Shown: positions 28,572-38,169 of the stretch, in pieces | How the letters are laid out: each line of letters starts with the position of its first letter | Position numbering within the stretch: the stretch's first letter is position 1 | From: Dasania marina DSM 21967 | Lineage (GTDB): Bacteria > Pseudomonadota > Gammaproteobacteria > Pseudomonadales > Dasaniaceae | Assembly: GCF_000373485.1 (NCBI RefSeq) | Contig: NZ_KB891575.1 | Location: 639,736 to 703,735, forward strand | Length of the DNA: 64,000 nucleotides | Direction: 5' to 3' | Program-made: the position numbers and the translations under genes | Notes under the pieces: generated by a model | Databases searched by the model: none | Told to the model about the DNA's origin: nothing | The model's input: the letters and a program-made list of their open reading frames with translations, nothing else

Positions 28572-28597
28572 AACCAGTCCTCCTTGGTTACTCTTAA

Positions 28598-28623
28598 GAC
28601 TATGTTCATATATGAACATAGTC
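28598..28623. promoter_or_regulatory. 26-bp perfect palindrome, likely operator of the RES-Xre operon
   Basis: GACTATGTTCATA followed directly by its exact reverse complement TATGAACATAGTC. It lies 27 bases upstream of the antitoxin ATG, where an autorepressor would bind. A further TGTTCA half-site follows at about 28632. Confidence 0.8.
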
Positions 28624-28780
28624 AATATTTTTGTTCATTACTGACATTGTCAACGTAAAGCCCATACCGATCAGGCACATGTAGATCAAGCGAGCTCAAT
28701 GGGGCGGGTTCTTGAAATATAATCCTATAGCACCACCGACTATATAAACTCAAACTTTCCACGCCTCTGCCCTTTGATAC

Positions 28781-30034
28781 TCAGCAATTTATAAAAGGTA
28801 TATCTTCCCAACGTGTTGTATAAGCCGGTGATAAAAACTGTTGCCGCATGCGCCAGCGTTTATTTGAGCCTTCTGCACCCCAATAAAGTAAACCCTGGCC
28901 ATAGCGGCGATTTATTTTATCGACGGTTAGCATTAATGCATCGCATTGTTCGCTTTGTGACTTTTGAAACAGGTCTTGTTGATTATATTTTCGCTCACTT
29001 AAATCCAGCAGCCCTATGCCAGCTTTTAAATAGCGCTTATCCTCTTTATAAATAATCTTTAAGGCCTTGTTGGCGTTTGCAATTATAATTCTACTGTCGT
29101 CGGTGGGATAGGGTAATTGCACTACCAATTGTTGACTGTAGTAATTATTGTCATAGGGTGAGGTATTAATAAACACTTGTATGCTTTTGCAATATTGCTT
29201 TTGCGCTCTAAGTTTTTCGCAGGCTCGCGCTGCATAGGCGCTTATCGCTTGTGCTAACGGTTTTAGCTCGGTTGGTTTTTCGCCAAATGAGCGGGTACAA
29301 AATATTTGTTTTTTTGCCGTTGGCTGCAGCTCTAATGACAAAGCCGGTTTTCCATTTAGCTCCTCTATGATGCGCTCAACATCAACACTAAATTGCTTGC
29401 GTAAGTGCTTTGCATTGGCCGTAGCTAAGTCATAAATGTTAACTATATTGATTGCGTTTAGCCGCTTACCTAACTGGCTGCCTATGCCCCACACTTTGGT
29501 AACAGGTAAACGCTTTTGTAACCACTGCCATTTTTCTTGACTGTCTAATAGGCATACACCTTGTACTTTTGGTATTTTTTTAGCGGCGTGATTGGCTAAT
29601 TTAGCCAAGGTTTTAGTCGGTGCTATACCTACACTTACCGGCATGCGTATATCGCGCCAAACGGTTTGTTTGATCGTTTGGCCATAGGCTATTAGTGGCT
29701 CTTGCACACCCGCCAAACATAAAAACATTTCGTCGATGGAATACACTTCTATATCGGGCGAATAGTTTTGCAGTGTGCTCATTACTTTATGGCTAATATC
29801 GCCATACAGGCAGTAGTTACTGCTAAACACGTGCACGCCTTTTTGGCGCAGCAGATGAGCTATTTTAAAAAAAGCCTGTAAGTCAGGTATACCTAAGTTT
29901 TTTGCCTCTTTGCTACGGGCAACAATACAGCCGTCGTTGTTTGATAACACCACCACGGGCTTGCCACGCAAGTCGGGCCTAAATATTTGTTCGCAGCTAG
30001 CATAAAAGCTATTGCAATCAACTAAGGCGTACAT
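28781..30034 (-). CDS. umuC: DNA polymerase V catalytic subunit
   Basis: Y-family translesion polymerase of the SOS response, 417 residues. Seen: the catalytic start MYALVDCNSFYASCEQIFRP, VVVLSNNDGCIVARS, YSIDEMFL (catalytic Asp-Glu), VSVGIAPTKTLAKLAN, and the thumb and little-finger region. A C-terminal QQDLF is close to a beta-clamp-binding motif. The ATG lies inside the end of umuD, overlapping 17 bases, so the two are coupled. It should be produced only after DNA damage because of the LexA box upstream of umuD. Confidence 0.95.
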   Translation of the reverse strand: MYALVDCNSFYASCEQIFRPDLRGKPVVVLSNNDGCIVARSKEAKNLGIPDLQAFFKIAHLLRQKGVHVFSSNYCLYGDISHKVMSTLQNYSPDIEVYSIDEMFLCLAGVQEPLIAYGQTIKQTVWRDIRMPVSVGIAPTKTLAKLANHAAKKIPKVQGVCLLDSQEKWQWLQKRLPVTKVWGIGSQLGKRLNAINIVNIYDLATANAKHLRKQFSVDVERIIEELNGKPALSLELQPTAKKQIFCTRSFGEKPTELKPLAQAISAYAARACEKLRAQKQYCKSIQVFINTSPYDNNYYSQQLVVQLPYPTDDSRIIIANANKALKIIYKEDKRYLKAGIGLLDLSERKYNQQDLFQKSQSEQCDALMLTVDKINRRYGQGLLYWGAEGSNKRWRMRQQFLSPAYTTRWEDIPFINC

Positions 30035-30416
30035 GGTGACGAATGGAGTGTATAACCACGCCCTCTATTATTAGCTCGCTATTTTCAGCAACGGCTATGG
30101 GCTTTATTTTGGGATTAGCAGCGACTAATTGCTGCTTGTGTTTATCTAAAATTTTGCAGGTTAGCTCACCATCTAAGGCAGCTATTACTATATTGCCATG
30201 CTTGGGCTCAATGGCCCGGTCAACAATGAGGGTATCGCCATCAAAAATACCGCGCCCAGTCATAGAGCTACCTTGGGCTCTGGCTAAGTAAGTGGCGGCA
30301 GGGTGACGGATAAGATGCTGATTAAGATCCAGATTATTTTCTAAAAAATCATCGGCGGCAGACGGAAAGCCCGCCGCTACAGCACTGCCATATTTGGGTA
30401 AAAGGAGTATTTTCAT
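30018..30416 (-). CDS. umuD: DNA polymerase V subunit, self-cleaving
   Basis: Accessory subunit of polymerase V, cleaved to UmuD' with help from RecA filaments. Seen: start MKILLLPKYG, cleavage site Ala15-Gly16 followed by FPSAADDF, catalytic Ser51 in GSSM and Lys88 in GELTCK. The Ser-Lys distance of 37 and the 35-residue distance from the cut to Ser are the same as in E. coli UmuD. ATG 30416 has AAAGGAG upstream; the frame upstream of it runs through the LexA box and is not coding. Confidence 0.95.
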   Translation of the reverse strand: MKILLLPKYGSAVAAGFPSAADDFLENNLDLNQHLIRHPAATYLARAQGSSMTGRGIFDGDTLIVDRAIEPKHGNIVIAALDGELTCKILDKHKQQLVAANPKIKPIAVAENSELIIEGVVIHSIRHHVRLS

Positions 30417-30429
30417 AGATCGGCATATA

Positions 30430-30445
30430 CTGTACATAAACACAG
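30430..30445. promoter_or_regulatory. LexA (SOS) box upstream of umuDC
   Basis: CTGTACATAAACACAG fits the CTGT-N8-ACAG operator exactly and is flanked by TA and TG, closely resembling the E. coli umuDC box. It lies 14 bases upstream of the umuD ATG. Confidence 0.95.
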
Positions 30446-30460
30446 TGTCTGTCAAGCTGC

Positions 30461-30478
30461 TTTCAAAGACTCTGTCCC
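30461..30478. repeat. Half copy of repeat family B
   Basis: TTTCAAAGACTCTGTCCC is the right-end half of the family B terminal inverted repeat (see 47604-47720). No left half lies near it. Confidence 0.4.
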
Positions 30479-30599
30479 ATCGAAACACAAAAAACTTAAT
30501 TTACATCAAAACATGCTTATTAGCCTTGTGATTAAATGACTGCCATAAATTAGCCGCGGTGTGATCAGCATCGAGAACCTTATTCCAGAGTATAAATTT

Positions 30600-31298
30600 A
30601 TGAAAGCAGTATCCCAGTTAGCCTGTATTGTAGGCCTAAGCGCAGCCATTGCCACTCCCACTTTTGCTTACCAGGCCGGTGATATTATTATTCGCGCCGG
30701 TGCCACCACGGTAGAGCCGCAAGAAAACAGCGAGGCGATTGCGTTAAATGGCAGCGTGCTCTCATTAACAGGCCGCACTAGCGACTTAGCGGTGGATAGC
30801 AACACTCAGTTGGGCATAACGGCTAGCTATGTTTTAGATCAGCACTGGGCAGTTGAGTTACTGGCCGCCACACCTTTTCGCCATACAGCAACAGCTACGG
30901 GTGAGCTAGCCGGCCTAGATATTGCCGATGTTAAGCAGCTGCCGCCCACGCTATCAGCCATTTATTACTTTGATAGCAGCAGCGCCTTTAAGCCTTATCT
31001 AGGTGCCGGCATTAACTACACGATTTTCTTTGATGAAGATATTACTCATGCCGCCGATACCGCTTTGAGTGGCTTGGGTTTGACGGGAGCTGATGTAGCA
31101 TTAGATGACTCTTGGGGTATTGCTCTGCAAGTGGGTGCCGATTATGCCATTGACGATAACTGGCTAGTCAACGCGTCTATACGCTGGATAGATATAAACA
31201 CCACCGCAACAATTAATTTTGAAGGTGGCAACACCATCAGCAGCGATGTAGATCTAGATCCTTACGTTTATACTTTGGCCATAGGCTATAAATTTTAA
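30600..31298 (+). CDS. OmpW-family outer-membrane protein
   Basis: Eight-stranded outer-membrane barrel of the OmpW/AlkL family, 232 residues. Seen: signal peptide MKAVSQLACIVGLSAAIATPTFA, then AGDIIIRAGATTVEP, LGITASYVLDQHWAVELLAATPF, LPPTLSAIYYFDSSSAFKPYLGAGINYTIFFDE and a C-terminal YTLAIGYKF ending in Phe. These are diagnostic. Members let small hydrophobic molecules through the outer membrane. ATG 30600 is chosen because the signal peptide begins there; a GTG at 30561 would add a poor N-terminus. Confidence 0.92.
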   Translation: MKAVSQLACIVGLSAAIATPTFAYQAGDIIIRAGATTVEPQENSEAIALNGSVLSLTGRTSDLAVDSNTQLGITASYVLDQHWAVELLAATPFRHTATATGELAGLDIADVKQLPPTLSAIYYFDSSSAFKPYLGAGINYTIFFDEDITHAADTALSGLGLTGADVALDDSWGIALQVGADYAIDDNWLVNASIRWIDINTTATINFEGGNTISSDVDLDPYVYTLAIGYKF

Positions 31299-31311
31299 GC
31301 CTCCTAGCTGG

Positions 31312-31341
31312 CGCTATTAACCTAACGTACTGTTAATAGCG
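31312..31341. terminator. Hairpin downstream of the OmpW gene
   Basis: CGCTATTAAC and GTTAATAGCG form a perfect 10-bp stem with a 10-base loop, 14 bases after the OmpW stop. No T-tract follows. A half copy of repeat family B begins just after it (AAGGGGCTCAGAGTCTTTGAA split over 31347-31367). Confidence 0.5.
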
Positions 31342-31424
31342 AGATCAAGGGGCTCAGAGTCTTTGAAGCTTAACTTCTGGCCCCAATTAAACTATTTACC
31401 CCTCAGTTTCACCCAACCACAAAA

Positions 31425-32720
31425 CTACTCACCCCCAAAATCAACTGTCACGTGATAATTTCCTTGCGTCTCTGTAACCTCATAAAACCAACCGTGGCGC
31501 TGAATCACTTTTTCACTGAGCTGTAAGCCTAGGCCGTAACCTAACGCGACTTCTTTATCGCCAGCTTCAACTTTAGGGGCTTTAGTATTATCGCTATCGT
31601 TACTATTAGTGATGGTGACCCGGCTATCTTGTTGTTTGATTGCCACCTTGCCCTGTTGGGTGTGCTGATAAGCATTGCGAATAAGATTGCTTAACACTAT
31701 ATGGCAGGCGGTGGCTTCTATATTCACGTTACAGGCTTCGGCCTCTACGGTGACTTCAACGGCTTTGCCGTTGAGTAAATAGTTGAGGTCGCTGCATAGT
31801 TGCTGTATTTTTTCATTGAGTTTTATGGGCTCTGGCGCAACGGTTTGTTCGTCATTACGGCTAAGCCAAAGTAAGGTTTCGGTTAAACCACTCATGGTTA
31901 GGCCTGCGCGCTCTATGCGCTGTAAGGTGAGTTGCTGCTTGTCGCTGATGGGGTCTTTTTCACTTAAGCGTTTTAATAAATCTACATTGCTGCGTATAAC
32001 CGCAATAGGTGTACGTAATTCGTGGCTGGCATAGCTTAAAAAGCGCTGCTCACGCTCTAAGCTTTGGTGTGCCGAAGCTAAACTGCTTTGCACTAATTCC
32101 GCTAACACATTGAGTTCGTTGTAGCTGAAGTCTGGTGGCGCGTTCTGAATCGTGTCTTGGTTTAGCGATTTGGCCCAATTTTTTAGCGACTCTATAGGCT
32201 TAGCTATTTTTTGCATAATCATGATTAACACAAAGGCAAAAAATACGATGGCGATAACCGCTGTGCCTATGGTCCAATATAAACGCTTTCTAGGTTTGCT
32301 AGTGCCCGCCTCTACCGGCCGGTCTTTGCCTAGCATAACCCTGGTTATAAAGCGCATTTCCCCTTCAGGGGTGTGATAACTTAGCAAAAAATAAATATTT
32401 TCAGGCATGGTAAAAATACAGTCCTGATCTTTTAATTTTTGTAGTTTACCTAGCTCGTCTGGTGGTGACAGGAAGCGCTGCTGAATAATCGCCGGGGTGT
32501 CTTGCCAGCGGCTAGCCACGCTAAAGCCCGCTATATGCTGAGGTAGGCCATCTTCAACATACGGTGTTTTCGCTAGCTCACGCATAACGCTTTTTAAACC
32601 TTTGTCTAGGCCATCAAAAAAGTAATGAACACTCAAAAACGAAAAGCCTATAGTCATTACTGAGCCCAGTAACACCACACTGATGAAAAAATACAGCCTA
32701 AGGCTGGGCCTAATTTTCAC
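31425..32720 (-). CDS. Sensor histidine kinase
   Basis: Inner-membrane sensor kinase of 431 residues, paired with the upstream response regulator. Seen: a first transmembrane helix (LYFFISVVLLGSVMTIGFSFL), a periplasmic domain of about 120 residues with no family I know, a second helix (IGTAVIAIVFFAFVLIMIM), the H-box FLSYASHELRTPIAVIRSNV with the phosphorylated His, the N-box LIRNAYQHTQ and the G-box LGYGLGLQLSEKVI. The start is GTG, sharing one base with the regulator stop (TAGTG), so the two are coupled. It lies downstream of an RND efflux operon and probably controls it. Confidence 0.93.
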   Translation of the reverse strand: MKIRPSLRLYFFISVVLLGSVMTIGFSFLSVHYFFDGLDKGLKSVMRELAKTPYVEDGLPQHIAGFSVASRWQDTPAIIQQRFLSPPDELGKLQKLKDQDCIFTMPENIYFLLSYHTPEGEMRFITRVMLGKDRPVEAGTSKPRKRLYWTIGTAVIAIVFFAFVLIMIMQKIAKPIESLKNWAKSLNQDTIQNAPPDFSYNELNVLAELVQSSLASAHQSLEREQRFLSYASHELRTPIAVIRSNVDLLKRLSEKDPISDKQQLTLQRIERAGLTMSGLTETLLWLSRNDEQTVAPEPIKLNEKIQQLCSDLNYLLNGKAVEVTVEAEACNVNIEATACHIVLSNLIRNAYQHTQQGKVAIKQQDSRVTITNSNDSDNTKAPKVEAGDKEVALGYGLGLQLSEKVIQRHGWFYEVTETQGNYHVTVDFGGE

Positions 32721-33421
32721 TACAATGCCCCTTCGCTATCATTCTTGTTCTCGTTATTGTTTTTAATGGCAAAGCCTATACCTGAAACAGTATCTAGTTT
32801 AATACTGCTCAACTCTGCATCCAGCTGTTTACGTAAATGATAAATATGTACTTTTAGGCTATTACTGTCGGGCTGTTCGTCGCCCCATACCGCTTGCATA
32901 ATCTGTTGGCGGCTTACCGCTTGCGGGCTGGCGCGCACTAAGACTTCTAATAATTTAAACGCGATGGGCGAAAGCTTTAACGGCTTTTGGTTTAACAGCG
33001 CACTGCGCTGGCTTACATCTAATATTAAGTCGCCTAATACTAAGCGCCTGGCTTCGCCACTGCGGCGCTTGGCCAGCACTTGCACGCGCGCCACTAGCTC
33101 TTTCATGGCAAAGGGTTTGACTAAATAATCATCACTACCGGCTTCAAAACCTTGCAGTTTATGCTCTAGGCTATCGCGTGCGGTTAACATCAGTATAGGA
33201 ATATCCATGCCTCTTTCGCGCAGGGTATTGCACAGCGTCAAGCCATCCATTTTGGGCATATTGATGTCTAGCATGATCATTTGGTAATGATTAGTTGCTA
33301 GCAAGCTCAAACCCATTAGCCCATTGCTGGCATGGTCACAGCTAATGGATTCGATATCGAGATAGTCGACAATAGTGGTGGCCAGATCTATATCGTCTTC
33401 AACCAGCAGTACATTTATCAT
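32720..33421 (-). CDS. OmpR-family response regulator
   Basis: Two-component regulator of 233 residues. Seen: a receiver domain with VEDDIDLA, the phosphoacceptor Asp in MIMLDINMPKMDGL, the Thr in MLTARD and Lys in DYLVKPFAMKEL, then an OmpR/PhoB winged helix ending VHIYHLRKQLDAE and VSGIGFAIK. It lies 67 bases downstream of the efflux outer-membrane gene and overlaps the kinase gene. The order pump-regulator-kinase suggests the pump is its target (inference). Confidence 0.94.
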   Translation of the reverse strand: MINVLLVEDDIDLATTIVDYLDIESISCDHASNGLMGLSLLATNHYQMIMLDINMPKMDGLTLCNTLRERGMDIPILMLTARDSLEHKLQGFEAGSDDYLVKPFAMKELVARVQVLAKRRSGEARRLVLGDLILDVSQRSALLNQKPLKLSPIAFKLLEVLVRASPQAVSRQQIMQAVWGDEQPDSNSLKVHIYHLRKQLDAELSSIKLDTVSGIGFAIKNNNENKNDSEGAL

Positions 33422-33488
33422 TGCGATGGTATTCCTTCATTGCTGTCAGCTTTTTAGCTAGCAACACAGTAGCTAGCAAGGCGCACAT

Positions 33489-34967
33489 TTAGCCTTCAGC
33501 TTGCTCAATGTTACTTTCTGCCAAGCCACCACCCAATACGCGATACAGGGTAATGCGGTTATCCAGATCCGCCTGCCTAGTAAGAATCAGCGACTGCTGT
33601 GCGCTATACATAGTGCGCTGTGCCTCTAAGGCCGTTTGAAAACTATCAACGCCATTTTGATAACGCGCTAACGACAAATCATAACTACGGGTTGCTGCGG
33701 CCACTAAGGCCTGCTCGGCATCCAGTTGCGCTTGTATGGTTGCCCGTCGCGCTAGCGCATCCGCCACTTCGGCAAAGGCACTTTGGATAGCATATTCATA
33801 GGCGGCCAGCGCTTTGCGTTGTTGGGCTTTACTATACGCGAGGTTGGCATCATTCGCGCCGCCGTCGAATATGGGCAGGGTAATGCTGGGGGCAATAGCC
33901 CAAATAGTACTGGCACCGCCACTAAAAATATCCGCAAACACCGAGCTAGCCACACCGCCTGTTGCCGTTAATGACAAACTGGGGAAGTACGCCGCCCTAG
34001 CAACGCCGATATTGGCATGGGCTGATTTTAAACTGTGCTCGGCGGCCAATACATCGGGCCGTTGCAACAGTACCGCTGATGACAAACCCGCAGGCACATC
34101 GGTGACCAGTGTTGCGCTATTGGGCAGGGCAGCGGGTAACAAGCGCTGGTCAAACGGCTCACCCACCAGCAAACGCAGGGCATTACTATCTTGCGCTACC
34201 TGGGTTGTATACAGGGCAATATCGGAGCGGGCACTGTGGTATACCGTTTCGGCGCTGGCCACATCTACCCGTGAATCCACGCCCAGCTCTAAGCGCTTGT
34301 TGGTGATGTCCAAGGTTTTTTGAGCATTGGCCATGGTTTCTTGGGCTAGAGTCAACGCGCTGTTATCCGCCGCCAAGTTTAACCAGGCATTGGCTATCTC
34401 ACTGATGAGTGCGATATGGGCCGCTTTCGCGGTTTCTGCCGTGGCTAAATAGGCTTCCATTTGGGCGGCGCTAAGGCTGCGGTTTTTACCAAACAAATCA
34501 ATTTCGTAACCGCTTAAACCGGCCTCTGCTTGGTAGCTAGTCTCGGTAGTGCCCGATGATAATCTACTGCGATTACCGCTTAGGCCCACATCAAGGTGAG
34601 GAAATAAATCGGCACGCTGAATACGGTAAGTGGCCCGGGCCGCTTCCACATCGGCAAGGGTTTGTCGCAAGCTTCTGTTATTGCTAAGCGCCAACTCAAT
34701 CAGCTCGGCTAGGCGCTGATCTTTAATAAAGTGTTGCCAAGGCAGTTGCATGGCCAGCTCGCTGGATAAACCTTGGGCCTTAAGTTGCTGAGAGTCTTGA
34801 GCAGAAGACTCTGTACTCCAATCATTAGCCAGCGGCAACTCCGTACGAGAGTACTCTGGGGCTAAGGTGCTGCAGCCGGTTAGTAATAATGCCCAAGCGA
34901 TGGGTAATAACCTTGCGCGGCGCAGTACAGCTACCTTTATCTGCGCTTGTGCGCATAACTTACTCAT
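33489..34967 (-). CDS. RND efflux outer-membrane channel, NodT/OprM family
   Basis: Trimeric TolC-like exit duct lipoprotein for the RND pump. Seen: a lipoprotein signal with LLLTGCSTLAPEY, then the two repeated OEP domains: WQHFIKDQRLAELIELALSNNRSLRQTLADVEAARATYRIQRADLFP and the later ALLQRPDVLAAEHSLKSAHANIGVARAAYFPSLSLTA. ATG 34967 (MSKLCAQ) has GGAG 8 bases upstream and overlaps the pump gene by 8 bases; the longer frame to 35030 is unlikely. It is third gene of the efflux operon. Confidence 0.94.
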   Translation of the reverse strand: MSKLCAQAQIKVAVLRRARLLPIAWALLLTGCSTLAPEYSRTELPLANDWSTESSAQDSQQLKAQGLSSELAMQLPWQHFIKDQRLAELIELALSNNRSLRQTLADVEAARATYRIQRADLFPHLDVGLSGNRSRLSSGTTETSYQAEAGLSGYEIDLFGKNRSLSAAQMEAYLATAETAKAAHIALISEIANAWLNLAADNSALTLAQETMANAQKTLDITNKRLELGVDSRVDVASAETVYHSARSDIALYTTQVAQDSNALRLLVGEPFDQRLLPAALPNSATLVTDVPAGLSSAVLLQRPDVLAAEHSLKSAHANIGVARAAYFPSLSLTATGGVASSVFADIFSGGASTIWAIAPSITLPIFDGGANDANLAYSKAQQRKALAAYEYAIQSAFAEVADALARRATIQAQLDAEQALVAAATRSYDLSLARYQNGVDSFQTALEAQRTMYSAQQSLILTRQADLDNRITLYRVLGGGLAESNIEQAEG

Positions 34968-37900
34968 GGGTAAGCTCCACTGGCTTTTCGTCATCGTCAT
35001 AAACAGGACGCCTTTTCGGGAAGCAGCCACGAATCAACACAAAGAACATGGGCACCAGGAATATCCCTAATATCGTTGCTGTAAACGTGCCGCCCACAAT
35101 ACCGGTGCCTATCGCTATACGGCTATTGCCGCCAGCGCCCGATGACAAGGCCAAGGGCAGGGTGCCCAACATAAAGGCCATGGAGGTCATAATAATGGGC
35201 CGCAAACGTAATTTGGCCGCTTGCACGGCGGCGTCCATTAACGACATGCCGCGTTGGTAAGAGGCTTCCGCAAACTCCACAATAAGAATGGCATTTTTTG
35301 AGGCCAGCCCTATGGTGGTGAGTAGCGCTACTTGAAAATAAATATCGTTATCTAGCCCTCTCATAGACGAAGCCAGAGCGGCACCAATCACGCCGAGTGG
35401 GATAACCATAATAACCGATAGCGGTACCGACCAACTTTCATATAAAGCCGCTAGCGCCAGAAAAACCACCAATATTGAGATGGCGTATAACATAGGCGAC
35501 TGGCCACTGGATTGCTTCTCTTGATAGGACAAGCCACTCCAGGCATAGCTGAGTTTGCCTTGGCCCACGTCCTTGGTGAGGCGCTCCATTTCAGCCATGG
35601 CTTGGCCCGAGCTAACGCCACTGGCCGCGGCACCTTGTATGCTGAACGAGGCTATGCCATTGAAGCGTGACAAACTTTGCGGCGCACTAGACCACGACGC
35701 CGTGCTAAACGCCGATAGCGGCGTCATGGTGGTTTCGCCCGCTGCATTTTGGCCACGTACATGCCACTCGTTTAAATCGCTAGGTTGCGAGCGGTACTCG
35801 GCATCACTAGCCACATACACTTTTTTAACACGGCCGCGGTCAATAAAGTCATTCACATAGCTGCCAGCCCACGCTGAAGTTAACGTGCTGGACACATCCG
35901 ACAAGGACAAACCCAGCGCCGTTGCCTTACCGTTGTCTATATCAATTTTGAGCTGTGGCGTATTACTTAGCGCGCCCTCCCTAATACCCACTAGCAATTC
36001 ACTTTGCCGTGCTTGGGCGAGTAGCTCGTCCTTTAAGGTAACTAACTCGTCACGGCTAGTGCCAGCTGCCGCCTGTAGCTCAAAGCTAAAACCGTTACTT
36101 TGCCCCAAACCGCGAATAACCGGTTGCGACAGGGCAAATATTTTGGCATCGCGTATAGAGGATAGGTTTTTGTTCATACGCCCAATCAGCGCGTCCGCAC
36201 TTTGATCTTGCTTGGAGCGCTCATCCCAGTGTTTTAATGTTACAAACCCTAGGCCTGCATTTTGGCCACTGCCCGAAAAATTAAAGCCCGAAATAGAAAA
36301 GGCGCCTATAACACTATCGGTTTCCTCTTCTATTAAATATTTCTCTACTTGCACTGCCGCAGCACTGGTGCGTTTGATGGATGCACCCTCGGGCAGGTTA
36401 ATTTGAAACATCACACTGCCTTGGTCTTCCTGGGGTAAAAACCCTGTAGGCATGCGTACAATAAGCAAACCCAGGATCAGCACAATCACACCGTACACCA
36501 GCATCCAGCGCACTTTACCGGTAATGATCTTGCGTACATAACCGCTGTAAGAAACCGTTAGGCGATCGACGTAGCGGTTAAAACTGGCAAAAAATCCTTT
36601 GCCTTCGCTATTGTGTGCGGTGTTGTGTGCACTGTTGCTTTCACTATTGTGCTCATCATTACGCTCATCACGCAACAAGCTCGCGCACAAGGTTGGGCTA
36701 AGGGTTAGCGCCACGATCACCGACAAGGTCATAGACGACACAATCGCGATAGAAAACTGCTGGTAGATAACCCCGGTAGAGCCACCAAAAAATGCCATCG
36801 GTAAAAATACTGCCGATAACACCACGCCTATGCCTATCAGTGCGCCACTAATTTCTGCCATAGACTCTATGGTGGCATCGCGTGGCGATAGGTTTTTCTC
36901 GCGCATCAGCCGCTCTACGTTTTCAACCACCACTATGGCGTCGTCCACCAGCAAACCTATAGAAAGCACAATGCCAAACATGGTGAGGGTGTTAATTGAA
37001 AAGCCAAAGGCCGATAACACGCCAAAGGTACCCAACAATACTATCGGTACCGCAATAGCGGGTATTAAGGTGGCGCGCCAGTTTTGTAAAAACAACCACA
37101 TCACCAGCACCACTAACACCACCGCTTCCATGAGGGTGTAAACCACTTCACTAATTGAAATTTTAATAAACTCGGTACTGTCACGGGGGAAGGTGACTTT
37201 GTAGCCGTCGGGTAGGCTTGGCACCAGCTCGGCCACTTTTGCTTTTACCCGGTTGGCGGTGGCTAAGGCATTAGCACCTGGCGACAACATCACAGCAATA
37301 CCCGATGCCGGGTGGCCATTTAAGCGCCTTATAGAGTCATAGCTCTCACTGCCAATTTCTACCCTGGCCACATCGCTCAAGCGCACATTGGCACCGGAGG
37401 CATCGTATTTTACGATGATATTGCGAAACTCTTCCGGCGTAGAAAGCATAGATTGCGCCGTCACCGTGGCATTAAGCTCTTGCGTAGCTAAGGTGGGCAT
37501 TGCACCAATTTTACCGGCGGGCACTTGCACGTTTTGGGCTTTTAAGGCGCTGGTAATATCGGAGGGCATTAGCGCATAGGCGTTGAGCTTGCTGGGGTCT
37601 AACCAAATACGCATCGCATATTGCGAACCAAACACCCTTATATCACCTACACCTTCAACACGTGCTAAGGCGTCTTCCATATTAGAGGCTAGGTAATCGG
37701 CAATATCCGCCCCCGTTGCTTGATCCGTTTCATCATGCAGCGCGGTAATCAGCAAAAAATCGCTATTGGATTTTCTTACCGTTACCCCTTGCGCCTGCAC
37801 CGACTCGGGGAAGCGCGAGTTAACCTGCTGCACTTTGTTTTGCACCTGCACTTGGGCAAAGTCGGGGTCGGTACCTTGCTCAAAGGTAACGCTCACCGAG

Positions 37901-38166
37901 GCCGAGCCATCCGAGGTGCTAGAAGACGAGAAGTACAACAGCCCATCAAGGCCAGTAAGCTGCTGCTCTAATATTTGGGTAACGCTGTTTTCAACGGTTG
38001 CCGCATCCGCGCCGGTATAGGTGGTGCTTACATTAATAACCGGTGGCGCTACGTCAGGGTATTGCGCCACGGGTAGCGACATAATAGAGGCAATACCGCT
38101 AAGCATAATAATAATGGAAATAACCCAGGCAAAAACGGGCCTATCGATAAAGAAACGAGCAAACAT
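34960..38166 (-). CDS. RND multidrug efflux pump, HAE1 family
   Basis: Proton-driven inner-membrane pump of 1068 residues, AcrB-like. Seen: start MFARFFIDRPVFAWVISIIIMLSGIASIMSLPVAQYPDVAPP, porter domains, helix-4 motif GLLVDDAIVVVENVERLM with the paired proton-relay Asp residues (Asp-Asp), and the C-terminal half with GLASKNAILIVEFAE. These define the hydrophobe/amphiphile efflux class. The loop after helix 6 carries a short Asn/Glu/His-rich insertion (DERNDEHNSESNSAHN), unlike AcrB. It is 3 bases from the adaptor gene and overlaps the outer-membrane gene. Confidence 0.96.
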   Translation of the reverse strand: MFARFFIDRPVFAWVISIIIMLSGIASIMSLPVAQYPDVAPPVINVSTTYTGADAATVENSVTQILEQQLTGLDGLLYFSSSSTSDGSASVSVTFEQGTDPDFAQVQVQNKVQQVNSRFPESVQAQGVTVRKSNSDFLLITALHDETDQATGADIADYLASNMEDALARVEGVGDIRVFGSQYAMRIWLDPSKLNAYALMPSDITSALKAQNVQVPAGKIGAMPTLATQELNATVTAQSMLSTPEEFRNIIVKYDASGANVRLSDVARVEIGSESYDSIRRLNGHPASGIAVMLSPGANALATANRVKAKVAELVPSLPDGYKVTFPRDSTEFIKISISEVVYTLMEAVVLVVLVMWLFLQNWRATLIPAIAVPIVLLGTFGVLSAFGFSINTLTMFGIVLSIGLLVDDAIVVVENVERLMREKNLSPRDATIESMAEISGALIGIGVVLSAVFLPMAFFGGSTGVIYQQFSIAIVSSMTLSVIVALTLSPTLCASLLRDERNDEHNSESNSAHNTAHNSEGKGFFASFNRYVDRLTVSYSGYVRKIITGKVRWMLVYGVIVLILGLLIVRMPTGFLPQEDQGSVMFQINLPEGASIKRTSAAAVQVEKYLIEEETDSVIGAFSISGFNFSGSGQNAGLGFVTLKHWDERSKQDQSADALIGRMNKNLSSIRDAKIFALSQPVIRGLGQSNGFSFELQAAAGTSRDELVTLKDELLAQARQSELLVGIREGALSNTPQLKIDIDNGKATALGLSLSDVSSTLTSAWAGSYVNDFIDRGRVKKVYVASDAEYRSQPSDLNEWHVRGQNAAGETTMTPLSAFSTASWSSAPQSLSRFNGIASFSIQGAAASGVSSGQAMAEMERLTKDVGQGKLSYAWSGLSYQEKQSSGQSPMLYAISILVVFLALAALYESWSVPLSVIMVIPLGVIGAALASSMRGLDNDIYFQVALLTTIGLASKNAILIVEFAEASYQRGMSLMDAAVQAAKLRLRPIIMTSMAFMLGTLPLALSSGAGGNSRIAIGTGIVGGTFTATILGIFLVPMFFVLIRGCFPKRRPVYDDDEKPVELTHE

Positions 38167-38169
38167 GGC

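Noticed and set aside
30417..30488. 24 extra codons before umuD
   Set aside because: They run through the LexA box; the ATG at 30416 gives the correct cleavage-site and Ser/Lys spacing.
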